From the NCBI GenBank assembly GCA_049315325.1, contig JBMOKJ010000002.1, positions 1 to 64,000 of the forward strand: a stretch of DNA of 64,000 nt, written 5' to 3'. The notes under the pieces were generated by a model. That model worked only from the letters and a program-made list of their open reading frames with translations. It ran no database searches and had not been told where the DNA came from. This stretch comes from CAXXIC01 sp049315325. Lineage in GTDB: Bacteria; Bacteroidota; Bacteroidia; Bacteroidales; UBA7332. Both the position numbers and the translations under genes were made by a program. Positions 40,111 to 48,905 of the stretch are shown here, piece after piece (position 1 is the first letter of the stretch; the number at the start of each line of letters is the position of its first letter).

Positions 40111-42129
40111 ATGAAGAAAACACTATTATTCACCCTATCCTGCATGCTGATGGCAACGACTTCCATGTTTGCAAAATCATCCATTTCGAAAGAGGTAATC
40201 AATCCCACGATTGAATCACTGAAGCAGAAATATCCGTCGGAGTCATTCCGCATTGAGCGAGGTGTACCCAAAACTGCGCAACTTTGGCAAAGCGAAGATG
40301 GCTCGGCCGAAGCATTTGCCGAGTTTTGCACCAAACGCTTTGTGGCAGACGAAAAAGGCTTGGATAAACTATTCTCGACCTTCTCGCGAAACCTCGAAAT
40401 TCTGAACGGCAGTTTCGTGAAAATGGGGCTACAAATGCGCGAACCGCTCGACCTCGACATGGGCGAATATAGCGAAGCCGACGAACTGTTTGGCGGATAC
40501 AATGCCGGAGCGCATTGGTATGACGATATGTTCTCCAACAAACTGGCTTTTGTGGCTACTTTGAATTTTCCGGCCTATTCGCTCGACGAAAAAAACAAAT
40601 ATGCTAAAACATGGACTCGCAAGCAGTGGGCGTATGCTCGTTTGGGCGATGTGTTCAAGGTAAGAATGCCTGCCAATCTGGTGTTGGACTATTCGAGCAC
40701 GCTCAATAATGCTGAAATGTACATCGCTTCTTACAATATTATGGCTGGCGAATTGCGCGACAACAAAGGCAAATCACTTTTCCCCAAAGAGATGAAACTG
40801 CTTTCGCATTGGAATCTGCGCGACGAAATCAAAGCCAACTACGCCGATAAAAAACAGGGGCTCGACAAGCAGCGAATGATTGTTCGCGTGATGGAACGCA
40901 TTGTCGATCAGACTATTCCGAAAGAGGTAATCAACAACAATGCCTATCAGTGGAATCCTTACACCAACGTGCTGACAAACGGCGGCAAATCGGTGGCAGC
41001 AACTCCCGAAACGGATCTCCGCTACGCACAAATGATCAATCTCTTTCATCAGATGCAGCGTCAAGATGAGTGCTACGACGCTACACAGAACACCTACATC
41101 AAGCGAAATTTCGACGGCGACATGGAGATGCCCGTGGAGGAAGTGGAGCAACTGTTTATGCAGTTCGTGGCTTCTCCTCAGGTGAAAAAAGTAGCATCGG
41201 TTATCCAAAAGCGGTTGGGTCGAAACCTCGAACCGTTTGACATTTGGTACGATGGCTTTAAATCGCGCAGTTCACTCGACCAAGATAAACTGACTCAGCT
41301 AACGCGTGCCCGTTTTCCAAATCCTGCGGCGTTCGAAAAAGAGATGCCGAAGATTCTTAAAGGACTTGGGTTTACTCCCGAAAAAGCGCAATTTTTGAGT
41401 GAACGCATCACAGTCGATCCTGCACGTGGATCGGGTCACGCCGCCGGGGCAGCCATGAAAGGAGACAAAGCACACCTCCGCACCCGAGTTCCGGCTTCGG
41501 GCATGGACTACAAAGGCTATAACATTGCCGTGCATGAGTTTGGGCACAATGTTGAGCAGACTTTCTCGCTTTACAACGTCGATTATTATATGCTGAATGG
41601 TGTGCCAAATACTGCGTTCACCGAAGCATTGGCATTCACGTTCCAATCGCGCGACTTGCAGATTTTGGGTATCGAAAACAACAATCCCGAGGCTTACAAA
41701 ATGTATGTGTTGGACAATTTTTGGTCGATGTACGAGATTATGGGTGTTTCGTTGGTCGATATTCGCATCTGGAAATGGCTCTACGCGCATCCCAATGCCA
41801 CGCCTTCCGATTTGAAACAAGCAGTGCTCAGTATCACCCGCGAGGTGTGGAACACGTACTATGCACCTGTGCTCGGGCAGAAAGACGTGACGCTGTTTGG
41901 CATCTACAGCCACATGATCTCCTATCCGCTTTATCTTTCGGCCTATTCGTTTGGCGATTTAATTCACTTCCAACTCGAAAGCCAGATGAAAGGAAAGGAT
42001 TTCGGCAAAGAGGTTGAGCGCATCTTTACGCTTGGTCGCCTCACACCCGACCAATGGATGATTGAGGCTACGGGAGATAAAATCTCCGTCAACCCCATCC
42101 TGAAAGCGGTAGATGAGGTAGTGAAATAG
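40111..42129 (+). CDS. Secreted zinc metallopeptidase (gluzincin, HEFGH), family not recognised
   Basis: 672 aa with signal peptide (about 1-21, MATTSMFA). The zinc site is VHEFGHNVEQ (about residues 473-482) with a downstream Glu in TAFTEALAF as likely third ligand, the M3/M32-like gluzincin arrangement. The GHAAGAAMKGDKAHLRTR segment before it may shape the active site. Overall sequence does not match a family I can name; helical throughout. Possibly envelope protein or peptide turnover. Confidence 0.75.
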   Translation: MKKTLLFTLSCMLMATTSMFAKSSISKEVINPTIESLKQKYPSESFRIERGVPKTAQLWQSEDGSAEAFAEFCTKRFVADEKGLDKLFSTFSRNLEILNGSFVKMGLQMREPLDLDMGEYSEADELFGGYNAGAHWYDDMFSNKLAFVATLNFPAYSLDEKNKYAKTWTRKQWAYARLGDVFKVRMPANLVLDYSSTLNNAEMYIASYNIMAGELRDNKGKSLFPKEMKLLSHWNLRDEIKANYADKKQGLDKQRMIVRVMERIVDQTIPKEVINNNAYQWNPYTNVLTNGGKSVAATPETDLRYAQMINLFHQMQRQDECYDATQNTYIKRNFDGDMEMPVEEVEQLFMQFVASPQVKKVASVIQKRLGRNLEPFDIWYDGFKSRSSLDQDKLTQLTRARFPNPAAFEKEMPKILKGLGFTPEKAQFLSERITVDPARGSGHAAGAAMKGDKAHLRTRVPASGMDYKGYNIAVHEFGHNVEQTFSLYNVDYYMLNGVPNTAFTEALAFTFQSRDLQILGIENNNPEAYKMYVLDNFWSMYEIMGVSLVDIRIWKWLYAHPNATPSDLKQAVLSITREVWNTYYAPVLGQKDVTLFGIYSHMISYPLYLSAYSFGDLIHFQLESQMKGKDFGKEVERIFTLGRLTPDQWMIEATGDKISVNPILKAVDEVVK

Positions 42130-42174
42130 TATTAAATCTATAAATTATACTTAGAACTCCAAATAGGCTATTTG

Positions 42175-42780
42175 ATGAATCAAAATGATTTTAATATTAC
42201 ATTTAAAACGAATTTTTATAGTCGAAAGAAAGTTTTATCATTTTCTGAAAAAGATTTAACTCTGAAACAAGATGGTCAGATTGTTAATTCTTTAATGAAG
42301 AGTAATATTAAAGACATCAGATGTGGAATTAGTTTTATTCGGGGCGTTGATTTTACAATAGGACGTATTTATTGTATCGATATAAAAGATGAAAACAGTC
42401 AAATTCTTAAAATTAGATTACGGTCTCTGTATGGTATCAATAAAAATATACTCTACGAAAAATACAGCCTAATTATAGATAAACTCTACGAATTTTATTT
42501 TGATGATATTATTTCAGATTATATTCAAAATATCTTAAATGGAGAATCAGTTCAATTTGATGGTTTTACGTTTAATGATGATGGAATCTGTTGGAAAAAT
42601 TCAAAAGAGGAGAATGTTATCTCATGGGAAGACCTGAGATTGAAAGAATACACTTATTATTTTGCTTTATTCCATAAAGATAATCATTTAAAATATAAAG
42701 CACTAACCTATCTTACGGATTGGAATTCAGTTGTTATTTATAGCATTGCGAAAACCATTTTAAAGACCAAAGGTTTATGA
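42175..42780 (+). CDS. Hypothetical protein, two PH-like halves
   Basis: 201 aa, start ATG 42175 (the preceding TTG is less likely). No signal peptide or membrane helix. Alternating short hydrophobic strands and the repeated pattern VLSFSEKDLTLKQDG / FDGFTFNDDGICWKN..ISWEDLRLKEY suggest two beta-rich PH-like domains. Markedly AT-rich, unlike the flanking genes, which suggests acquisition. No function assigned. Confidence 0.7.
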   Translation: MNQNDFNITFKTNFYSRKKVLSFSEKDLTLKQDGQIVNSLMKSNIKDIRCGISFIRGVDFTIGRIYCIDIKDENSQILKIRLRSLYGINKNILYEKYSLIIDKLYEFYFDDIISDYIQNILNGESVQFDGFTFNDDGICWKNSKEENVISWEDLRLKEYTYYFALFHKDNHLKYKALTYLTDWNSVVIYSIAKTILKTKGL

Positions 42781-42808
42781 TGAAAGGATAATTTCCTTTT
42801 TAAAATTT

Positions 42809-44371
42809 ATGCAAAAAGAATTACAACTCCGTATATTGCCTCGCGAAGCAGCTTCCGAGGATGCTCTTAAGGTGGTCGCATCACGCGAAACCGGTGCGTC
42901 GATTCACGAAATCAATGCCGTTCGCGTGCTAAAACGCTCCATCGATGCTCGCCAACGTACCATCTTCATGAACGTCAAATTGCAGGTCTTTATTAACGAA
43001 GAACCGCAAGGCGATATGGTGCAACGAAACGAGTACAAAGATGTTTCGTCGGCTCGTCAGGTCATTGTGGTGGGGGCAGGTCCGGCAGGGCTGTTTGCAG
43101 CACTTCGATTGATTGAACTCGGATTGAAGCCTGTCGTTATCGAACGTGGTAAAAACGTCAATGAGCGCAAACGCGATATTGGCTTGATTAGTCGCGAACA
43201 CATTGTCGATCCCGAATCGAACTACTCGTTCGGAGAAGGTGGAGCAGGGGCATTCTCTGATGGAAAACTCTATACACGAAGTAAGAAGCGTGGTTCGGTG
43301 GATCGTATACTCAATATTTTCTGCCAGTTTGGTGCAAACACCGCCATTTTAGCCGATGCCCATCCACATATCGGAACCGATAAACTTCCGGCTGTGATTG
43401 AGAAAATGCGTCAACAAATTCTGCTCAGTGGTGGCGAAGTCCATTTTGGCACACGGATGGATAATCTGATTATCGAGAAAAATGAAGTACAAGGCATCGA
43501 AACCAATACTGGAAAGCAGTTTCTTGGAGCAGTCGTTTTAGCTACCGGACACTCGGCTCGTGATGTTTATTATCTGCTCAAGAAACGCGAAATTCTACTC
43601 GAAGCCAAAGGATTTGCCGTAGGAGTGAGGTTGGAACATCCACAACCATTAATTGATCAAATACAATACCACTCGCCGCAAGGTCGTGGCGAATACTTGC
43701 CTGCCGCCGAGTATAGTTTAGTGACACAAGCCAACAATCGAGGTGTTTATAGCTTCTGTATGTGCCCAGGTGGTGTGGTGGTACCTGCTGCCAGTGGTCC
43801 AGAGCAGGTGGTGGTGAATGGTATGTCGGCATCTCGACGCGGTTCTAAATTTGCCAATGCTGGTATGGTCGTTGAGGTACATCCTGAAGATTTCCCACAA
43901 TATGCAAAACACGACGAGTTGGCGCTGCTCCATTTTCAGATACAGTTCGAGAAAGATTGCTGGTTGCAAGGTGGACAACGCCAAACTGCTCCTGCACAAC
44001 GAATGGACGACTTTATCAACAACCGCTCTTCGAGTTCTTTACCTGATTCTTCTTATGCTCCGGGTCTTACACCTACTCGTTTCACCGATTGGATGCCAAA
44101 AACCATCACGCAGCGATTGCGCGAAGGTTTCCTTAATTTTGGTCGCACCTCTCGCGGCTTTTTGACCAACGATGCTGTGATGATTGGCGTCGAGTCGCGA
44201 ACTTCATCACCTGTACGTATTCCTCGCGACCGAGAAAGTTTTCAGCACGTCACCCTCAAGGGGCTTTTTCCTTGTGGCGAAGGAGCTGGTTATGCCGGTG
44301 GCATCGTCTCATCTGCCATAGATGGAGAGCGTACTGCTGAGGCAGTTGCCTTAATAATGGGTGTTTTGTAG
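42809..44371 (+). CDS. FAD-dependent oxidoreductase
   Basis: 520 aa. A ~70-residue N-terminal domain precedes the dinucleotide-binding fold VIVVGAGPAGLFAALRLIE (about 88-106) and VVIERGKNVNERKRDIG; SFGEGGAGAFSDGKLYTR and VVLATGHSARDVY are the flavin-contact regions; PCGEGAGYAGGIVSSAIDG closes the FAD site. Widespread in Bacteroidota but biochemically uncharacterised; substrate unknown. Confidence 0.88.
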   Translation: MQKELQLRILPREAASEDALKVVASRETGASIHEINAVRVLKRSIDARQRTIFMNVKLQVFINEEPQGDMVQRNEYKDVSSARQVIVVGAGPAGLFAALRLIELGLKPVVIERGKNVNERKRDIGLISREHIVDPESNYSFGEGGAGAFSDGKLYTRSKKRGSVDRILNIFCQFGANTAILADAHPHIGTDKLPAVIEKMRQQILLSGGEVHFGTRMDNLIIEKNEVQGIETNTGKQFLGAVVLATGHSARDVYYLLKKREILLEAKGFAVGVRLEHPQPLIDQIQYHSPQGRGEYLPAAEYSLVTQANNRGVYSFCMCPGGVVVPAASGPEQVVVNGMSASRRGSKFANAGMVVEVHPEDFPQYAKHDELALLHFQIQFEKDCWLQGGQRQTAPAQRMDDFINNRSSSSLPDSSYAPGLTPTRFTDWMPKTITQRLREGFLNFGRTSRGFLTNDAVMIGVESRTSSPVRIPRDRESFQHVTLKGLFPCGEGAGYAGGIVSSAIDGERTAEAVALIMGVL

Positions 44372-44415
44372 GTTTTTGCTTTTCTTCAAAATCGCAGCAA
44401 AAAATCTGAGAAAGT

Positions 44416-44446
44416 TTTGTTAATTAAAAACAGAATAGTATATTTG
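44416..44446 (+). promoter_or_regulatory. Promoter of the carbohydrate-binding-like protein, ideal spacing
   Basis: TTTG (44416-44419), 19-nt spacer, TATATTTG (44439-44446). Full Bacteroidota consensus; leader about 63 nt. Confidence 0.75.
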
Positions 44447-44515
44447 TGTCTCTATTCGTTCAGGATAGTTCCCATCTTGTTGTGCAGTATATTTTAACCA
44501 CATACGCTATCTGCC

Positions 44516-45424
44516 ATGAAAAAACATCTTCTTCCTTTGCTCGCTCTTTTGAGCTTTTTCTTGTTTAGCCTTAGACTTGATGCCGTCACATTTAATGTGA
44601 CAGTACCAGACGGAGTAAATGGCTGTTGGATTGTTGGTAATTTTAATTTTTGGATAAACAGTCAGTACAAAATGAATAAGGTAGATCAGACGCATTTTAC
44701 ATTGACGCTTGACGACACTAAATTCAATAACAAATCTGTGAATCTATCAAATCTGAGATACAATTATCTCTATGATAAAGGTGATTGGTCTTATGTTGAG
44801 AAAGGTTCATTCGGTGAGTATGTGCCTGAGAGAATTTATCACGAAAATGATACCGTGAAGAAATGGTCAATTATAAATTACGGTAATTATGTACCCATTC
44901 GAGGATATGCTACTATAAGAGCACAAGTGCCTTCCACCGTTTCTGAATTGTATGTTGTCGGCACTTTTTGTGATTGGACACTACCTACCGATTCTACAAA
45001 AATGGAATTAATATCTACTTCGTCTGAAGGAAATGTATTTTCACTTAAAATTTGGGCTGAAAATGCTTACTATTTTTCGTATAGACTTGCTGCGGGTCCG
45101 TCGTGGGATTATTTGCAAACATACTTAGGTGATATCGCTTGTCCACTTCTTCTTGATTCAACAAAAGTAGTTGAAATGAATTCTTTCTTTGATATCTACA
45201 GTGGAATTACTCCTGTCGTAAAAAGTCAAGTTAGAGTTCACACAAATGCTTCCTCTATTGTCGTAGATGGCACTTCTGTTGGTGAATCAGTCTCTTTAAT
45301 AACTCCAAGCGGAGTGGTTTTGAAAACAGTGCAATCTCAAGGAGATCGTCTGCGGTTTTCTGTTCCACAAGGTGCGAACTTCCTAATTAAAACAGCAACC
45401 AAAACCGTTAAAGTAGCCATGTAA
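44516..45424 (+). CDS. Secreted protein with two starch-binding-like domains and T9SS-like C-terminus
   Basis: 302 aa, signal peptide about 1-22. Two E-set/CBM20-48-like repeats: VTFNVTVPDGVNGCWIVGNF-NFW (about 24-40, N-half) and ATIRAQVPSTVSELYVVGTF-CDW (about 138-158), both with the V-G-x-F-x-x-W pattern of starch-binding domains. The last ~65 residues (VRVHTNASSIVVDG .. LRFSVPQGANFLIKTATKTVKV) resemble a T9SS sorting domain. No catalytic domain, so a binding or surface protein. Confidence 0.72.
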   Translation: MKKHLLPLLALLSFFLFSLRLDAVTFNVTVPDGVNGCWIVGNFNFWINSQYKMNKVDQTHFTLTLDDTKFNNKSVNLSNLRYNYLYDKGDWSYVEKGSFGEYVPERIYHENDTVKKWSIINYGNYVPIRGYATIRAQVPSTVSELYVVGTFCDWTLPTDSTKMELISTSSEGNVFSLKIWAENAYYFSYRLAAGPSWDYLQTYLGDIACPLLLDSTKVVEMNSFFDIYSGITPVVKSQVRVHTNASSIVVDGTSVGESVSLITPSGVVLKTVQSQGDRLRFSVPQGANFLIKTATKTVKVAM

Positions 45425-45436
45425 TTATTCTTCAAG

Positions 45437-45478
45437 AGAGTGCCGATTTACCTTAATAGATCGGCACTCTTCTTTTTT
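45437..45478 (+). terminator. Terminator
   Basis: AGAGTGCCGA/TCGGCACTCT stem with a T-run, directly after the preceding gene. Confidence 0.85.
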
Positions 45479-45518
45479 CTCGGATCAAAGTTTTGGTAAA
45501 GAATTGTTAGTTAACACG

Positions 45519-45539
45519 GGATAGAAATTCATTTCTACC
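45519..45539. repeat. Short palindrome
   Basis: TAGAAAT-TC-ATTTCTA within GGATAGAAATTCATTTCTACC; resembles dispersed Bacteroidota palindromes. Confidence 0.4.
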
Positions 45540-45630
45540 ACAAAACCGACGAGAAATATTTCTAACAGTAAAACAATCCTATTTGGGTTAAATATATTGC
45601 TCTATTTTAGACATTTGCATTGTAATTCGC

Positions 45631-45638
45631 TATATTTG
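45631..45638 (+). promoter_or_regulatory. -7 box for gdhA
   Basis: TATATTTG, 22 nt before the gdhA ATG. Confidence 0.5.
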
Positions 45639-45660
45639 TTGTAACCAAAATCTAGTTGAA

Positions 45661-46995
45661 ATGAACATTGAAAAACTAATGTTCGACTTGGAAGCCCGTC
45701 ATCCTGGCGAACCCGAATACCTCCAAGCGGTGCGCGAAGTGCTGCTATCTATCGAAGGAATTTACAACCAACACCCCGAGTTTGAAAAGGCAAAAATCAT
45801 CGAACGATTGGTCGAGCCTGATCGTATATTTACGTTCAAAGTACCGTGGATGGACGATCGAGGTGAGGTGCAGGTCAATCTTGGCTATCGCATCCAGTTC
45901 AACAACGCTATTGGCCCCTACAAAGGTGGATTGCGCCTTCACCCTTCGGTCAATCTCTCCATTCTGAAGTTTTTGGGCTTCGAACAAACTTTCAAAAACT
46001 CGCTCACCACACTACCGATGGGCGGTGCTAAAGGTGGTAGCGATTTCAATCCCAAAGGCAAATCAGACAACGAAGTGATGCGCTTCTGTCAGGCATTTAT
46101 GCTCGAATTGTGGCGACATGTTGGTCCCGATACTGATATTCCGGCAGGCGACATCGGAGTGGGTGCCCGCGAAATTGGCTTCGTTTATGGGATGTACCGC
46201 AAGCTGGTGCGTGAAAATACCGGCACGTTCACCGGAAAAGGCCTCGAATACGGCGGCTCACTCATTCGACCTGAAGCAACGGGGTTCGGTGGGCTCTACT
46301 TCGTGAATCAAATGTTGCACGACAAAGGTATCGACATCAAAGGCAAAACAGTGGCCATTTCCGGCTTTGGCAATGTGGCGTGGGGTGCAGCTATCAAAGC
46401 CACAGCGATGGGAGCAAAGGTGGTCACGATTTCAGGCCCAGATGGTTATGTGTATGATCCCGATGGCATTTCGGGCGAGAAGATCGACTACATGCTCGAA
46501 TTGCGTGCCACAGCAAACGACGAAGTGAAACCCTATGCCGATGAGTTTGGTGTACAATTCTTCGCCGGTCAACGACCATGGAAACAGAAGGTGGATATTG
46601 CGTTACCATGTGCAACACAAAATGAACTGAATGGTGAAGATGCGTGGGCGTTGATTGCCAATGGAGTGACTTGTGTTGCCGAAGTCTCAAACATGGGCTG
46701 CACACCCGAAGCGATCGATTTGTTTACCGAGCACAAAATTTTGTACGGACCCGGCAAAGCCGTGAATGCCGGTGGTGTGGCTACATCGGGTTTGGAGATG
46801 ACGCAAAATGCGATGCACATTTCGTGGACTGCCGAAGAGGTAGATGCTAAATTGAAGCAAATTATGGTGAGCATTCACGAGCAATGTGTGAAATATGGTA
46901 AGGAACCAGATGGATACATCAACTACATGAAAGGTGCGAATATTGCAGGATTTATGAAAGTGGCACGGGCGATGATGGCGCAGGGTATTGTCTGA
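45661..46995 (+). CDS. gdhA: NADP-type glutamate dehydrogenase
   Basis: Interconverts 2-oxoglutarate plus ammonia and glutamate; 444 aa, the hexameric small class. Catalytic region LTTLPMGGAKGGSDFNPKGK, hinge PAGDIGVGAREIGFVYGMY, NADP-binding AISGFGNVAWGAAIKATAMG; ends with the GANIAGFMKVARAM helix. The length and KGGSDF-PKGKSD features fit the NADP-dependent assimilatory form. Confidence 0.96.
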   Translation: MNIEKLMFDLEARHPGEPEYLQAVREVLLSIEGIYNQHPEFEKAKIIERLVEPDRIFTFKVPWMDDRGEVQVNLGYRIQFNNAIGPYKGGLRLHPSVNLSILKFLGFEQTFKNSLTTLPMGGAKGGSDFNPKGKSDNEVMRFCQAFMLELWRHVGPDTDIPAGDIGVGAREIGFVYGMYRKLVRENTGTFTGKGLEYGGSLIRPEATGFGGLYFVNQMLHDKGIDIKGKTVAISGFGNVAWGAAIKATAMGAKVVTISGPDGYVYDPDGISGEKIDYMLELRATANDEVKPYADEFGVQFFAGQRPWKQKVDIALPCATQNELNGEDAWALIANGVTCVAEVSNMGCTPEAIDLFTEHKILYGPGKAVNAGGVATSGLEMTQNAMHISWTAEEVDAKLKQIMVSIHEQCVKYGKEPDGYINYMKGANIAGFMKVARAMMAQGIV

Positions 46996-47009
46996 TGCCG
47001 AGGTTTTTT

Positions 47010-47017
47010 TATCTTTG
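47010..47017 (+). promoter_or_regulatory. -7 box for the RlpA-like gene
   Basis: TATCTTTG, 21 nt before the ATG at 47039. Confidence 0.5.
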
Positions 47018-47038
47018 TGGAAACTATCATAAATCTAA

Positions 47039-47485
47039 ATGAGACTTTCCATCGTCATACTAACCCTTTTGATACTGCTTTTGCCAATAGCAAATGCGCA
47101 GCAATATGGGAAGGTCTCATACTATTCAAATAGTCTAAAAGGACGGAGAGTATCAAATGGCGAACGCTACAATCCTAATGCTTTTACGGCAGCTCACCGA
47201 ACATACAATTTTGGTACAATTCTCAAAGTGACTAGCCTGAAAAATGGGGAAATAGTTGTTGTGCGTGTGACCGATAGAGGCCCATTTATTCGAGGGAGAA
47301 TCATCGATATTTCTTATTGTGCCGCAAAAAAAATAGGTTTAATTGCTACGGGTTTTGCTAACGTAGAGGTGGTTGAGGATGAAGAATTACGTTATTTGAT
47401 TTTTCCAGAGCCACTTTTTCGACTCGAAATCCCAACTGCTGTTTTGGATGAAGCTACTCTTGTTTCTCCTATTCTAATAAAATAG
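47039..47485 (+). CDS. RlpA-family (double-psi beta-barrel) exported protein
   Basis: 148 aa, signal peptide about 1-20 (LLLPIANAQ). RlpA core: GKVSYYSNSLKGRRVSNGE, FTAAHRTYNFGTILKVT, VRVTDRGPFIRGRIIDIS (DRGPF with the catalytic Asp). RlpA proteins are murein lytic transglycosylases acting at septa. There is no SPOR domain at the C-terminus, unlike E. coli RlpA. Confidence 0.92.
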   Translation: MRLSIVILTLLILLLPIANAQQYGKVSYYSNSLKGRRVSNGERYNPNAFTAAHRTYNFGTILKVTSLKNGEIVVVRVTDRGPFIRGRIIDISYCAAKKIGLIATGFANVEVVEDEELRYLIFPEPLFRLEIPTAVLDEATLVSPILIK

Positions 47486-47497
47486 TCCTATTAATGC

Positions 47498-47530
47498 AGA
47501 AAAAGGATCGAAAATTTCGACCCTTTTTCT
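47498..47530. terminator. Bidirectional terminator
   Basis: AGAAAAAGGATCGAA/TTCGACCCTTTTTCT (one mismatch) between converging genes. Confidence 0.8.
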
Positions 47531-47537
47531 ACTTATA

Positions 47538-48851
47538 CTATTTAGCAATCTCTTTTTTCTTTGGCGCTTTTTGTTTCTTCAACTCTTGCTCCAACGATGC
47601 TATTTTAGCTTCTTGACTATTGATTGTTGTTAGCAATGCATTAAGCTCTTCGTTTTCAATGTTTTCAGGGAACTGAGCAGCCACCCGTTTCATAAAATCA
47701 CCAAGCACATTCATATAGTTTGTGAATGCATCGAATGGTGTGTCGTAAGGGCTAAAATGGCTATGTACAGCTCCGTCAGAGGAGTGTTTTGTACTCATAT
47801 AATAGAAATGGTCGCTCGCTTGCAGATAATTCCAGTCCTGCATCAGTCGGCGATCTTTGCTCAATCTCACGCGTTCACTTATAGAATAAAGTTTGTCTGC
47901 CGCATCTTTTTGAAGTCGGTTACCGAGCCATGCGCTGGTGTCTCTCTCTTCATCCGCCCACGAAATGTTGTGCAACACGTGAATGGAATCGACTGCTTTG
48001 ATGTTTTTGACGATTTCGCCTGGAGTGCTGAAGGTAATCTTGCGATTTTCAGCACACTTTGGTAACGCTTTTAGGAAATTGAAAATCCCACTATCACGAG
48101 TTTGGAACTCACCAAAGGTGTCAAAATTCATAAATAAATTGACCACTGGTTCGTTTTCGTCGGTATTTGCAATCCAATCGATGTATTTGTCGGCAGTTAA
48201 AGGAAATTCGCTCCATCCGTGATTGGAGAAGCGGAAAGAAATGTCGTCGCTAAAGCGGAAGTTGCGCATCAGCACTTTCAGTTTTGGAGCTGAAGCGCAG
48301 TTGTAGACAAAGTTCGGGCTTTTCCATCCAAGAATGTGTTTTGCACCTTCGGTCATTACTCCTTTGTAACCCATTCGATAGATCTTTTCGCCAATCTCGT
48401 CAGAAAAGATCAACTCCGTATTTCTAAAGACTGTTGGCGTTTGACCAAACAAGTTTTGAATTTTTTCGGAATGAAGTTTCACTTGTCTCTCGAATTCTAC
48501 TTCGTCGTATAGCGAAGAGAGCGAATGAGCATAAGTCTCAGATAGAAACTCGATACACCCAGTTTTCGCCAACGTTTTGAGTGATTCAATCACTTCAGGT
48601 GTGTGAATTTCCATCTGCTCGAGTGCTACACCCGAAATCGAGAATGCGGCTTTAAACTTCTTTCCTGAAGATTCAATCATATCGGCTAATGTTTGTAATG
48701 CAGGGCGATACGAACGTTCAGCTATACGCGAAATAATAGCTTCGTTATTGAAATCGTCGTAGTAGTAATGGTCGCTTCCGATGTCGAAAAAGCGGTAGCG
48801 TTTTAGACGAAATGGTTGGTGTATTTGAAAATAGAAACAGATGGTTTTCAT
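47538..48851 (-). CDS. Glycoside hydrolase family 57 alpha-amylase-like enzyme
   Basis: 437 aa cytosolic GH57. N-terminal YFQIHQPFRLKRYRFFD, nucleophile region VFRNTELIFSDEIG and acid region NLFMNFDTFGEFQ are the conserved GH57 blocks; C-terminal coiled coil (about 405-437) rich in Lys/Glu. Last gene of a debranching enzyme - glycosyltransferase - GH57 operon, a standard Bacteroidota glycogen/alpha-glucan unit. Confidence 0.93.
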   Translation of the reverse strand: MKTICFYFQIHQPFRLKRYRFFDIGSDHYYYDDFNNEAIISRIAERSYRPALQTLADMIESSGKKFKAAFSISGVALEQMEIHTPEVIESLKTLAKTGCIEFLSETYAHSLSSLYDEVEFERQVKLHSEKIQNLFGQTPTVFRNTELIFSDEIGEKIYRMGYKGVMTEGAKHILGWKSPNFVYNCASAPKLKVLMRNFRFSDDISFRFSNHGWSEFPLTADKYIDWIANTDENEPVVNLFMNFDTFGEFQTRDSGIFNFLKALPKCAENRKITFSTPGEIVKNIKAVDSIHVLHNISWADEERDTSAWLGNRLQKDAADKLYSISERVRLSKDRRLMQDWNYLQASDHFYYMSTKHSSDGAVHSHFSPYDTPFDAFTNYMNVLGDFMKRVAAQFPENIENEELNALLTTINSQEAKIASLEQELKKQKAPKKKEIAK

Positions 48852-48905
48852 AAGTATCGTTGTTTTATATTGCTTTAGTCTTTGTTCTTTTGTCTTTTAT
48901 CTAAA

